Shown: positions 8,874 through 16,797 of the stretch, piece after piece | Layout of the letters: the number at the start of each line of letters is the position of its first letter | Numbering within the stretch: the stretch's first letter is position 1 | NCBI GenBank assembly: GCA_964652255.1 | Contig: CAZZBM010000001.1 | Location: 434,001 to 498,000, forward strand | From: CAZZBM01 sp964652255 | GTDB lineage: Bacteria > Bdellovibrionota > Bacteriovoracia > Bacteriovoracales > CAZZBM01 | DNA length: 64,000 nucleotides | Reading direction: 5' to 3' | Notes under the pieces: model-generated | The model's input: the letters and a program-made list of their open reading frames with translations, nothing else | Database searches by the model: none | Told to the model about the DNA's origin: nothing | Program-made: the position numbers and the translations under genes

Positions 8874-11364
8874 AATCATTGAAGCTAAAGAACATAATTT
8901 AAAAAATATTACAGTTCATTTTCCTAGAAATCAATTTATTGTGGTGACTGGTCCTTCTGGTTCAGGAAAGAGTACTCTTATTTATGATTGTTTACATAAG
9001 GAGTCTCAAAGGAAATATCTAGAATCTCTATTTTCTTCTGCAACTCTTTTTTCTGAATCAAGTATTGTGCCAGCTCGTGTAAAAAGTATTGAAAATCTTT
9101 CTCCTACTCTAGCTATTGATCAAAAAACGACAAGTTTATGGCCACGAATGAGTGTTGGAACTGTTTCTGAAATTTATGATTTTTTAAGACTTTATTTTAC
9201 TCATTGTTGTGATCAATTTTGTCTGAGTTGTTCTTCTCCTTTAAGTGAAGGTTCTTTTGAGTCTTTTATTGATAATCTCGAGGTAGATCATTATAAAATT
9301 TATTCACCACAAGTTGTTCATAAAAAATTAAATCTAGAAAGCATCATTCAAGAGCTTTTAGAAGAAGGCTATGAAAAGGCTTTACTGGATGGTGAAGAAA
9401 AAAAACTTTCTTCCATGAAAGTTAAAAAAAATGTTTATCATACTTTAGAAGTTCTTATTGATGAACAGAAGAAAGAAAGTACACTTTTTGAGTACTCTTT
9501 AAAAGTAGCTTTAAAAAAAAGTATTAATAAAAGTATTAAGCTTGTAGGGAAAAAAACTTATTACTTTTCTCAAAAAAACTATTGTTATCAATGCCAAAAA
9601 TCTTACCTTCCTTTAATAGAGGGTTATTTTTCTTTCAACTCTCCTTTAGGGAGCTGTAGAAAATGTCAGGGTTTAGGTGTTGTTAAAATATTAGATGAGA
9701 TTAAAATTCTCCAATCTTTTCAAAGTAAAAAAGATCTTTCTAAAAATTTTAATATCAGTATAGGATCTCTCAGTGATAAAATTCTTTCTTATGAAGAGAA
9801 AATAAAGCTTATTCATGAGTATAAAGATTTTTTTTTAGAAAAAGAGGATTTTATTTTAGATGAAACTTGTTCTGAGTGTTTGGGAAAAAGATTAAACAAG
9901 GAAAATGAAAGAGCTAAGTTGCAAGGTAAAAGTATTGGAGAGTTAGCTTTAACAGAATTAGGAGATTTAAAACTTTTTTTTTCTTCTGTAAAAAGAAAAA
10001 ATCCCTTAGAAGAAAAACTTCTTAAAGAGATTACTCAAAGAATAGATCTTCTTTGTCATCTAGGTTTAGACTATTTATTTTTACATAGATCTTGTATCTC
10101 TCTGTCTGGAGGTGAATATCAAAGAATAAGACTTTGTCGTCAAATATCAGAAGATCTTTCAGGGATGATTTATATTTTAGATGAACCTACCATTGGACTT
10201 CATCCTTCTGATCATGCAAAGTTAATTACAACTTTTAAAAAACTTAGAGATTTAAATAATACAGTCATTGTTATTGAACATGACCAAGATATTATCTATC
10301 AAAGTGATTATTTAATAGCTCTTGGACCAAAAGGAGGCTCTCTTGGAGGGAATCTTCTTTATGAAGGACCAACAAAAAATTATCATGAAAAACCTTTTTA
10401 TCCTCAATTGGTTCAAGCAAGAGAAATAAAAAAGTGGCATCAATTAAAAATTGAGAAAAAATATAATCTTGAAGAACGAGAGCTCAAAATTCCTTTAGAT
10501 GTTTTTTGTTGTGTTACAGGGGTGAGTGGTTCTGGAAAGAGTACTCTTGTTCATGAAATCATTTATAAAAATTTAATAAAAAACAATATTTCTACTTGTC
10601 TTTTAGATCAAAGACCTATTGGTAAAACCTCAAGATCAAATCTTTTAACTTATTTAAAACTTTTAGATCCTATTAGAAAACTATTTGCTTCTTTAACAGA
10701 AAGTCAAAAACGAGGTTTTACCTCCAGTGATTTTAGTTTTAATTCTAAAGGAGCTTGTCCTCATTGTTCTGGTTCAGGGGAAGAAGTTTTTGAATCTTTT
10801 TATTTAGAAAATTTTTCTTTGCCTTGTTCTCTTTGCGAAGGATCTAGATATAAGGAATCAGTTTTAGATCTTTATTTTCAAAGTAAGAACATTCATCAAG
10901 TTCTTTCTATGAGTGTTGAAGAAGCTTTGAATTTTTTTGAATTTCATCAAGAAATTGCTAACTCTCTTTCTCTTCTTCAAGACATAGGATTAGGTTATTT
11001 AACCTTAGGACAATCTTCTTCTAGTCTTTCAGGAGGAGAAGCTCAAAGACTTAAAATTGCTTCAGAATTACTTAAAAAAAAGAAACCAGCCACAGTCTAT
11101 CTTTTAGATGAACCCACTACGGGTTTACACAGAAAAGATATTGATATTCTTGTTCAAGTCTTAGAAAAATTACTAGTTGGAGGACATGGGTTAATCATCA
11201 TAGAACACAATCCAGAATTAATTCTTAAAAGTGATTATATTTTGGATATGGGTCCAGAAGGAGGTCGTCGTGGAGGACAAATTCTTTTTGAAGGACCTTT
11301 ACAAGATTTTTTAAAGACTTCAACTAAAACCAGTTTGATTTTAAATCAGTGTCTTAAGTTTTAG
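8860..11364 (+). CDS. uvrA: UvrABC excinuclease subunit A
   Basis: Damage-recognition ATPase of nucleotide excision repair. Both ABC modules are intact: Walker A GPSGSGKST (31-39) and GVSGSGKST, signatures LSGGEYQR and LSGGEAQR, Walker B IYILDEPTIGLH and VYLLDEPTTGLH. Zinc-finger cysteines are present as CYQC...CRKC and in the second module as CPHC...CSLC. The QKTTSLWPRMSVGTVSEIYD segment and the following ~130 residues correspond to the signature and UvrB-binding region, so this is the canonical UvrA1 type, though at 834 residues it is about 100 shorter than usual. It overlaps the SurA-like gene. A second UvrA-like gene starts at 63624. Confidence 0.95.
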   Translation: MKNIKIIEAKEHNLKNITVHFPRNQFIVVTGPSGSGKSTLIYDCLHKESQRKYLESLFSSATLFSESSIVPARVKSIENLSPTLAIDQKTTSLWPRMSVGTVSEIYDFLRLYFTHCCDQFCLSCSSPLSEGSFESFIDNLEVDHYKIYSPQVVHKKLNLESIIQELLEEGYEKALLDGEEKKLSSMKVKKNVYHTLEVLIDEQKKESTLFEYSLKVALKKSINKSIKLVGKKTYYFSQKNYCYQCQKSYLPLIEGYFSFNSPLGSCRKCQGLGVVKILDEIKILQSFQSKKDLSKNFNISIGSLSDKILSYEEKIKLIHEYKDFFLEKEDFILDETCSECLGKRLNKENERAKLQGKSIGELALTELGDLKLFFSSVKRKNPLEEKLLKEITQRIDLLCHLGLDYLFLHRSCISLSGGEYQRIRLCRQISEDLSGMIYILDEPTIGLHPSDHAKLITTFKKLRDLNNTVIVIEHDQDIIYQSDYLIALGPKGGSLGGNLLYEGPTKNYHEKPFYPQLVQAREIKKWHQLKIEKKYNLEERELKIPLDVFCCVTGVSGSGKSTLVHEIIYKNLIKNNISTCLLDQRPIGKTSRSNLLTYLKLLDPIRKLFASLTESQKRGFTSSDFSFNSKGACPHCSGSGEEVFESFYLENFSLPCSLCEGSRYKESVLDLYFQSKNIHQVLSMSVEEALNFFEFHQEIANSLSLLQDIGLGYLTLGQSSSSLSGGEAQRLKIASELLKKKKPATVYLLDEPTTGLHRKDIDILVQVLEKLLVGGHGLIIIEHNPELILKSDYILDMGPEGGRRGGQILFEGPLQDFLKTSTKTSLILNQCLKF

Positions 11365-11401
11365 GCAAAATCTGCCGACAATTTTTTTAAAGGAGATAAA
11401 A

Positions 11402-11557
11402 ATGTTTTTTTTATTAAAAACACTAGTACTATTTAAATTTATGAATATAAATAACTCATTGGTAGGTAAAGATGAGAAAATTCAAAAGACGAATAAAAAG
11501 GATGGGAAGAAAAATTGTTCTTCTTGTTCTTCTGGATGTTCTTGCGGAACTTGTTAA
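11402..11557 (+). CDS. Small Cys-rich C-terminus protein (51 aa), unknown function
   Basis: A short ORF with a near-ideal Shine-Dalgarno (AAAGGAG at 11389-11395, six bases before the ATG). The protein has a hydrophobic N terminus (MFFLLKTLVLFKF), a lysine-rich middle and a terminus reading CSSCSSGCSCGTC (C39, C42, C46, C48, C51), so the last residue is Cys. The layout (short hydrophobic segment, basic linker, Cys cluster) recalls FeoB-associated Cys-rich membrane proteins, but no feoB is nearby and I do not assign it to that family. It sits between uvrA and mfd and its stop overlaps the mfd stop by four bases tail to tail. Metal binding is inference from the cysteines. Confidence 0.6.
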   Translation: MFFLLKTLVLFKFMNINNSLVGKDEKIQKTNKKDGKKNCSSCSSGCSCGTC

Positions 11558-14500
11558 AAGAGTGCGTTAATTTTTTCTAAAAGGGGAATTAACTGATTTC
11601 TTTTTTCTATAGAAAGTTTATTAGGTGGAAGCATTTTAACAAAAAGGCTTTTTCCTATAAAAGAAAGAAGTTTTGTTAATTGCTCTTCTGTTAGGGCTTT
11701 TAGAATTAAAGTTAAGTTTTTTTCTGAATCAATAATCTTTTCTAAAGGAATATTTTTTAGAAGAAGTTTATAAGAGATAAGCTCATAAAGTTTTTCTAAC
11801 TCTAAAGGAAAATCTCCATAAAGAGATTCAGTTTCTTTTCTAAAGTTTTCAAGTTCATCATAATAACGAATTAAAGAAAGTTTCTTGAAAAAAACAAGAC
11901 GTTCTTTTTCTGAGTTAAGATAAGTTTTAGGAAGAGTAAAAGAATGAGTGCTTTGAATTTCAACTTCGTCTTGTCTTTCTTTTTTATTTTCTAACTCATT
12001 AAGAGCTTCTTGTAGTAGCTCTAAGTAAAGCTCTAATCCTATTTTAAAAACATGTCCAGATTGTTCTGCTCCTAAAATATTTCCAGGACCTCTCAGATCA
12101 AGATCTTGTTGAGATAAACTAAGTCCTTCTTGAAAATGCTCTAAGGCTAAAAGCCTTTCTCTAGTGTGGTCTTTTAAAACTTTTTTTGGAACAAAAAAAT
12201 AAGCATAAGCTTGTTCTTTTCCTCGTCCAACTCTTCCTTTAATTTGATGAAGTTGAGCTAGTCCAAATCGGTCTGAAGAAAAAACAATAAGAGTATTAGC
12301 ATTAGGGAGATCAATTCCGGATTCAATTAAAATAGTGGTTAAAAGAATTTGAATTTTTCCTTGATAAAATTCAAGAAATGTTTTTTCTAATTTTGTTGTT
12401 GAAAGTTGTGAATGAGTAATTCCAAAAGTAAATTGAGGGTATTTAATTTTTAATTTTTCATGAAGCTCATAAAGAGCATCAATTCTGTAGTGGACAATAA
12501 AAACTTGTCCCTTTCTTTTTACTTCTCTGAGAATGGCTTCATCTAGGGTTTTAAAATTTTCTTCTAAAAAATAGGTTTTAATGGGGTGTCTGTTCTTAGG
12601 CTTTGTTGTAATTAAAGAAAGATCTTTTAACTGAAATAAAGAGAGTTGAAGAGTTCTCGGAATAGGTGTTGCAGAAAGATAAAGTAAATCTAGAAGAGGA
12701 TATTTTGTTTTTAAGATTTCTTTTTGATCAACTCCAAATTTATGTTCTTCATCAATAACTAATAAACCAAGATCTCTAAAGACAAGGTCTTTAGAGAGTG
12801 CTTTAGAAGTAGAAATAAGAAGGTCAATAGAACCTTCTTTGATTTTTTCTTTAATAAGTTTAACTTCTTTATTGGTTTTAAATCGATTCAAAAATTCTAT
12901 TTTAAAGCTAGTGTTTTTAAATCTTTCCTGAAAAGAAAGGTAATGTTGATAAGAAAGAATACTAGTAGGACAAAGAAGAAGAGCTTGTTTATGACAAAGA
13001 AGAACTCTATGAATAGCTCTCATGGCTACTTCAGTTTTACCTACTCCAACGTCACCACAAAGAAGTCTGTCCATGGGATTATCTGATTCTAGATCATCAA
13101 AAATTTCTTCAGTACATTTTTTTTGATCTTGAGTGAGATCAAAAAAACAGTCAGAAAAAAAATGCAACTCTTCTTGCTCTAAAAAATCATTTTCTAGAAT
13201 ATAAGGAGTTCTTTTATGGATCTTTCTCTGAGCTTGAAGCTCTAGAAGATCATAGGCTAATTCCTTGAGAGAGGATTTAGCTTTGTTTTTGATGTCGTGA
13301 AATTTTTTTGATTGGAGAGAGTCTAATTTTGGATGACCCTCATGAGGATGCAGAGAAATCTTATTAATTTTATAAAGAGGAAGATAGATTTTTTCTTCTT
13401 GAGCGTATTCTATTAATAGAAATTCTTCTTCTTCTCTTGGATTAAGAGTGACTAATCCTAGGTAGCGACCTAGTCCAAAATCTTTATGGATAACATATTT
13501 ACCGAGAGAGAGATCTTTTAAGGTTAAAGAAAAAAAATCTTCTTTTCTAGAAGATTTTCTTCTCTCTTTTTGTTCTTTTAAAAAAAGAATTTCTTCTGAG
13601 GGGAGAATATAAGATTTATCTAAGTATCCTTTAATTTGAGCTTCTTCACTAAAGCCAATTTTGATTTTTTGATAATGAGGATAATGAGCACTATCTCCAG
13701 AAAAAGATTTTAAATCTAAGGTTCCTTGAGCTTTTGCATAAAATGGAAAGAAGAAGTAACTTTGAAGAGGTTTTTCTCTCTTAAAAAACTGATCAGATTC
13801 TTTTGGAGAAGAAAATTCATCATCAAAAAAAACAAGAGAAGATGAGGGAAAAAATTCTTCAATAAAGCTATGTTCTTTAAAACATAAGCTTAAAAAATAG
13901 TTTAAATTTAAATGATCTTCTTTTTTTAATGTTTTAAAAAAAGCTTGTTTTAGATTTTGATCCTCTATTTTTGATCTTAAATAATCAAAAGAAGGTTGTT
14001 CGTTTTTAAAAAGAACAACTTGAGAGAGTTCTTTTTCTGTTGGTAAAAAGTAGTTATCCAAGAGTTGAATTTTTTTTAATAGACCTTCTTTGAAAAGAAG
14101 ACGATAGGGTTGATCTAGATAAAAATCTAGAATAGAGCCTTTGTAAACAAAGGATTTTTTTTCTAAAGAAGAAGAAGATTGAAAGTTTTGTTCTTTAAAA
14201 AACGCAAGAAGATCTTCTTGAGAAGAATTTTTTTTTAATACAAATTGATCTTGAAAAAAATTTTTAGGAGGAAGTTTTCTAAAATAAGCCTCAGTAGGAA
14301 AAAAAAAGATTCCCTCTTGGAGATAAGTTTTTTGTAAAAAAGTGAGTTCTTCAAAAGTATCAGATCCTAAAGTTTGTGGATCAAGATTAAGAGCAGGGTA
14401 AAGATGAAGAGTAGGAAACATTTGAGATTGTTCACAGGTAGAGAAGATCTCTTCATAATGAGGAGAAAAAATAAGAATTCTTTTTTTTTCTTTTAAGAGA

Positions 14501-14580
14501 TAAGAGAGGATAAGTGGAAAGTGAGAAGTGAAAACCCCTTGATAAGAATGAGTGAAAGCTTCTTTTAAAAATTTATTCAT
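11554..14580 (-). CDS. mfd: Transcription-repair coupling factor Mfd
   Basis: DNA translocase that removes stalled RNA polymerase and recruits UvrA. In order: a shortened UvrB-homology region, the RNA-polymerase interaction domain (KYVIHKDFGLGRYLGL followed by LLIEYAQEEKIYLPL), then a RecG-like translocase with Walker A CGDVGVGKTEVAMRA (~506-520), DEEH box IDEEHKFGV (~608), SATPIPRTL, the helicase motif LIESGIDLPNANTLIV and QIKGRVGRG, and a C-terminal D7-type domain. The length of 1008 is below the usual ~1150, with the loss spread over the N-terminal half. The ATG is at 14578-14580. It is divergent from nuoA across only 30 bases and converges on the small ORF at 11402. Confidence 0.96.
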   Translation of the reverse strand: MNKFLKEAFTHSYQGVFTSHFPLILSYLLKEKKRILIFSPHYEEIFSTCEQSQMFPTLHLYPALNLDPQTLGSDTFEELTFLQKTYLQEGIFFFPTEAYFRKLPPKNFFQDQFVLKKNSSQEDLLAFFKEQNFQSSSSLEKKSFVYKGSILDFYLDQPYRLLFKEGLLKKIQLLDNYFLPTEKELSQVVLFKNEQPSFDYLRSKIEDQNLKQAFFKTLKKEDHLNLNYFLSLCFKEHSFIEEFFPSSSLVFFDDEFSSPKESDQFFKREKPLQSYFFFPFYAKAQGTLDLKSFSGDSAHYPHYQKIKIGFSEEAQIKGYLDKSYILPSEEILFLKEQKERRKSSRKEDFFSLTLKDLSLGKYVIHKDFGLGRYLGLVTLNPREEEEFLLIEYAQEEKIYLPLYKINKISLHPHEGHPKLDSLQSKKFHDIKNKAKSSLKELAYDLLELQAQRKIHKRTPYILENDFLEQEELHFFSDCFFDLTQDQKKCTEEIFDDLESDNPMDRLLCGDVGVGKTEVAMRAIHRVLLCHKQALLLCPTSILSYQHYLSFQERFKNTSFKIEFLNRFKTNKEVKLIKEKIKEGSIDLLISTSKALSKDLVFRDLGLLVIDEEHKFGVDQKEILKTKYPLLDLLYLSATPIPRTLQLSLFQLKDLSLITTKPKNRHPIKTYFLEENFKTLDEAILREVKRKGQVFIVHYRIDALYELHEKLKIKYPQFTFGITHSQLSTTKLEKTFLEFYQGKIQILLTTILIESGIDLPNANTLIVFSSDRFGLAQLHQIKGRVGRGKEQAYAYFFVPKKVLKDHTRERLLALEHFQEGLSLSQQDLDLRGPGNILGAEQSGHVFKIGLELYLELLQEALNELENKKERQDEVEIQSTHSFTLPKTYLNSEKERLVFFKKLSLIRYYDELENFRKETESLYGDFPLELEKLYELISYKLLLKNIPLEKIIDSEKNLTLILKALTEEQLTKLLSFIGKSLFVKMLPPNKLSIEKRNQLIPLLEKINALF

Positions 14581-14610
14581 TATTTAAAATCTTTTTGTTA
14601 GTCTTAAAGA

Positions 14611-14982
14611 ATGGGACTTGTTGCCTTATTTTTTATACCAATATTTGCTTTGATTTTCTATGTTGGAATTCACCTTCTTGTCAAAGTTCTTGCTCCAAAG
14701 GACCCCCCTGGGCAGTACCAAGGTTTGGTTTATGAATGTGGATTAATTCCCAAGGAACAGAAAAGATTTTTTTCAGTACGTTTTTTTGTCGTTGCTCTTA
14801 TTTTTTTAGTTTTTGACGTAGAAACTACTTTAATGATTCCTTTGATGAAAATTTTTAAACCTCTTAATGAAAAAGGAGAAGGGCTTTTTCTTTTGCTTTT
14901 AATTCTTTCTTTTATGATTATCTTAGTAGAAGGACTTTTATTTTGTTGGAAAAAGGGAGATCTACAATGGCTCAAGGATTAA
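14611..14982 (+). CDS. nuoA: NADH-quinone oxidoreductase subunit A
   Basis: Small membrane subunit at the junction with the hydrophilic arm of complex I. Motifs: YECGLIP with the loop cysteine that lines the quinone region, and RFFVVALIFLVFDVETT, the family's most conserved segment with the acidic FDVE. Three hydrophobic helices in 123 residues, the usual size. It is the first gene of a tightly overlapping nuoA-H-J-K-L-M-N operon. The promoter must lie in the 30-bp gap to mfd or inside mfd. Confidence 0.95.
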   Translation: MGLVALFFIPIFALIFYVGIHLLVKVLAPKDPPGQYQGLVYECGLIPKEQKRFFSVRFFVVALIFLVFDVETTLMIPLMKIFKPLNEKGEGLFLLLLILSFMIILVEGLLFCWKKGDLQWLKD

Positions 14983-16049
14983 AATCTTTTTATGAGCATT
15001 TAATAGAGTGGGATGATGTTTCTGTTTATGTTTTAATTTGTCTTTTTGCTATGCTTACTTTTTTAATTTTTTTTGCCATAGGAGCCCTAGGAACCTTAGC
15101 AGAAAGAAAAGTATCAGCTGATCTTCAAAAAAGACTAGGTCCTAATAGGATTGGTCCTTTTGGACTTTTTCAATTTGTTGCTGATGCTTTAAAAATGATT
15201 ACAAAACAACATCTTATGCCAAAAGGGGCAAATTCATTTTTATATCTTTTAGCTCCTTATCTTGCTTTTTTAAGCCTAGGTCTTTCTGTCTTGGTTTTAC
15301 CTCTTTCTGAATCTATTTTTATTTGGGATTTTTCTGTAAGTTCTTTTTATCTCGTAGCGGTTTCATCGTTGATGGGAATAGCTATTTTTTTAGGCGGATA
15401 TGCTTCTTTATCTACTTGGAGTTTACTAGGAGGCTTAAGAGGAGCCTCTCAGATGATTAGCTATGAAGTTCCTTTGGTGATTTCTTTATTTAATATTGTT
15501 TTGTTATCTGGAGAAGCTTCTTTGCAAGGTATTGTGCAGGCTCAAGGAGGTCTTCCTATTGATTGGTTTATTTTTCATAATCCTTTTAGTTTTATGAGTT
15601 TTTTTATTTTTTTTATCTGCATGCTAGCTGAAACCAACAGAGCTCCCTTTGATTTACCTGAATCTGAGTCTGAACTAGTATCAGGTTTTCATACAGAGTA
15701 TTCTGGAATGAAATATGCTTTTTTTGCTATTTCAGAATTTGCTCAAGTTTTTGTCGTTTCTATTGTTTGCTCCTCTCTTTTTTTAGGAGGGTATCAAATG
15801 CCTTTAGATATTTTTGATGAGCCCATCTTAAGAAATTTAGCTCAGCTAGGAACTTTATTTATAAAAGCGTCTTTTCTTTATTTTATGATTTTAGTGATCA
15901 GATGGTCTTTACCTAGATTAAAAGCAAGTCAACTTATGAGTTTATCTTGGAAGTATCTTACTCCTTTATCAATTTTTTTATTATTAGGCTCAGCTTGTTG
16001 GATGATTATTTTTGGAGGAAAATCTTTTATAAGATTATGGTTTTCTTAA
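14967..16049 (+). CDS. nuoH: NADH-quinone oxidoreductase subunit H
   Basis: Membrane subunit forming much of the quinone-binding chamber. Conserved loops are present: AERKVSADLQKRLGPNRIGP, GPFGLFQFVADALKMI, and AETNRAPFDLPESESELVSG with FHTEYSGMKYA. The chosen start is the ATG at 14967 (MAQGLKSFYEHL), preceded by AGGGAG; the upstream in-frame TTG at 14943 lies deep inside nuoA and is unlikely. It overlaps nuoA by 16 bases and nuoJ by 13. Length 360, slightly above typical. NuoI, which normally sits between H and J, is absent. Confidence 0.96.
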   Translation: MAQGLKSFYEHLIEWDDVSVYVLICLFAMLTFLIFFAIGALGTLAERKVSADLQKRLGPNRIGPFGLFQFVADALKMITKQHLMPKGANSFLYLLAPYLAFLSLGLSVLVLPLSESIFIWDFSVSSFYLVAVSSLMGIAIFLGGYASLSTWSLLGGLRGASQMISYEVPLVISLFNIVLLSGEASLQGIVQAQGGLPIDWFIFHNPFSFMSFFIFFICMLAETNRAPFDLPESESELVSGFHTEYSGMKYAFFAISEFAQVFVVSIVCSSLFLGGYQMPLDIFDEPILRNLAQLGTLFIKASFLYFMILVIRWSLPRLKASQLMSLSWKYLTPLSIFLLLGSACWMIIFGGKSFIRLWFS

Positions 16050-16507
16050 TAGCTTTAATGTTTTTTTGTGTTCTTGTGGTTTTATTCTCTATGAATATGC
16101 TTTATTTGGTTCTTTCTTTGTTATCTTTATTTTTTCTTTTAGCTGGTTACTATCTTTTAATGGGGATAGAATTCTTAGGAATTGTTCAATTAATGGTTAA
16201 TCTTGGTGGTGTAGTGGTTTTAGTTTTATTTACTATTTTTCTTACTAAACAAGAGGGTTTAGAAGCTTTTAAATCATTAAAAAGATCTTTAAAACAATAT
16301 ATTTTTGGTTTTTTTATAGCAAGTTCAGTGATGATTCCTGTTATAAAAGTAGTTCTTGTTCGGGAAGGAGAATTTTTAAATTATCCTTTAGAAGTTTTAG
16401 GTCAGTATCTTATTACAGATTATTTAATTCCTTTTGAAATTTCTTCTTTTCTTTTACTAGGAACTTTAATAGCAGCTGCCACATTAGCAAGAGGAGTTAA
16501 AACTTGA
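16037..16507 (+). CDS. nuoJ: NADH-quinone oxidoreductase subunit J
   Basis: Membrane subunit whose third helix carries the pi-bulge thought to take part in coupling. Recognised from position and from LLMGIEFLGIVQLMVNLGGVVVLVLF, which is the YLLLGAEFLAAVQIIVYVGAI-type core, with the conserved Glu in GIEFL. The start is placed at the ATG at 16037 (MVFLIALMFFC), 30 codons downstream of an in-frame ATG that lies inside nuoH. 156 residues, near the normal size. It overlaps nuoH by 13 bases and its TGA shares a base with the nuoK ATG. Confidence 0.93.
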   Translation: MVFLIALMFFCVLVVLFSMNMLYLVLSLLSLFFLLAGYYLLMGIEFLGIVQLMVNLGGVVVLVLFTIFLTKQEGLEAFKSLKRSLKQYIFGFFIASSVMIPVIKVVLVREGEFLNYPLEVLGQYLITDYLIPFEISSFLLLGTLIAAATLARGVKT

Positions 16508-16797
16508 TGTTGTATTTAGGTTTTTTTTTTTTCTTTTTTGGTTTGGTGTTATTTTTTTCAAGAAGATCACTTCTCACTATGATTTTTGCTTTAGAATTTT
16601 TATTTATTAGTAATATTTTAACTTTTACTCACTACAGCACTTTTGTTACAAAGGATGCTGGTGGCATTGTTTTTAGCTTATTTATTTTACTTGTAGGAGC
16701 TAGTAAAGCAGCCTTAGCTTTGTCTTTTTTAATTCAATTTTATCATTTAAATAAAGATGATCTTAAAGAAGGTCTTCAGATAGGAGAATTAGAATGA
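16507..16797 (+). CDS. nuoK: NADH-quinone oxidoreductase subunit K, with Lys at a conserved Glu position
   Basis: Three-helix subunit (96 residues) homologous to Mrp antiporter MrpC. The first conserved membrane glutamate is present as E30 in MIFALEFLF. The second, E72 in E. coli (AAAEASIGLALLLQL), aligns with LVGASKAALALSFLIQF, where the position is K67. A 12-T homopolymer at 16521-16532 near the start encodes phenylalanines and is slippage-prone. The start is the ATG at 16507 overlapping the nuoJ TGA; a TTG one codon upstream is possible. Identity is secure from order and pattern; whether the Lys preserves proton coupling is unknown. Confidence 0.9.
   Translation: MLYLGFFFFFFGLVLFFSRRSLLTMIFALEFLFISNILTFTHYSTFVTKDAGGIVFSLFILLVGASKAALALSFLIQFYHLNKDDLKEGLQIGELE

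Noticed and set aside
11364..11384. Terminator after uvrA (GGCA/TGCC plus T-run)
   Set aside because: The stem is only four base pairs and six bases separate it from the T-run.
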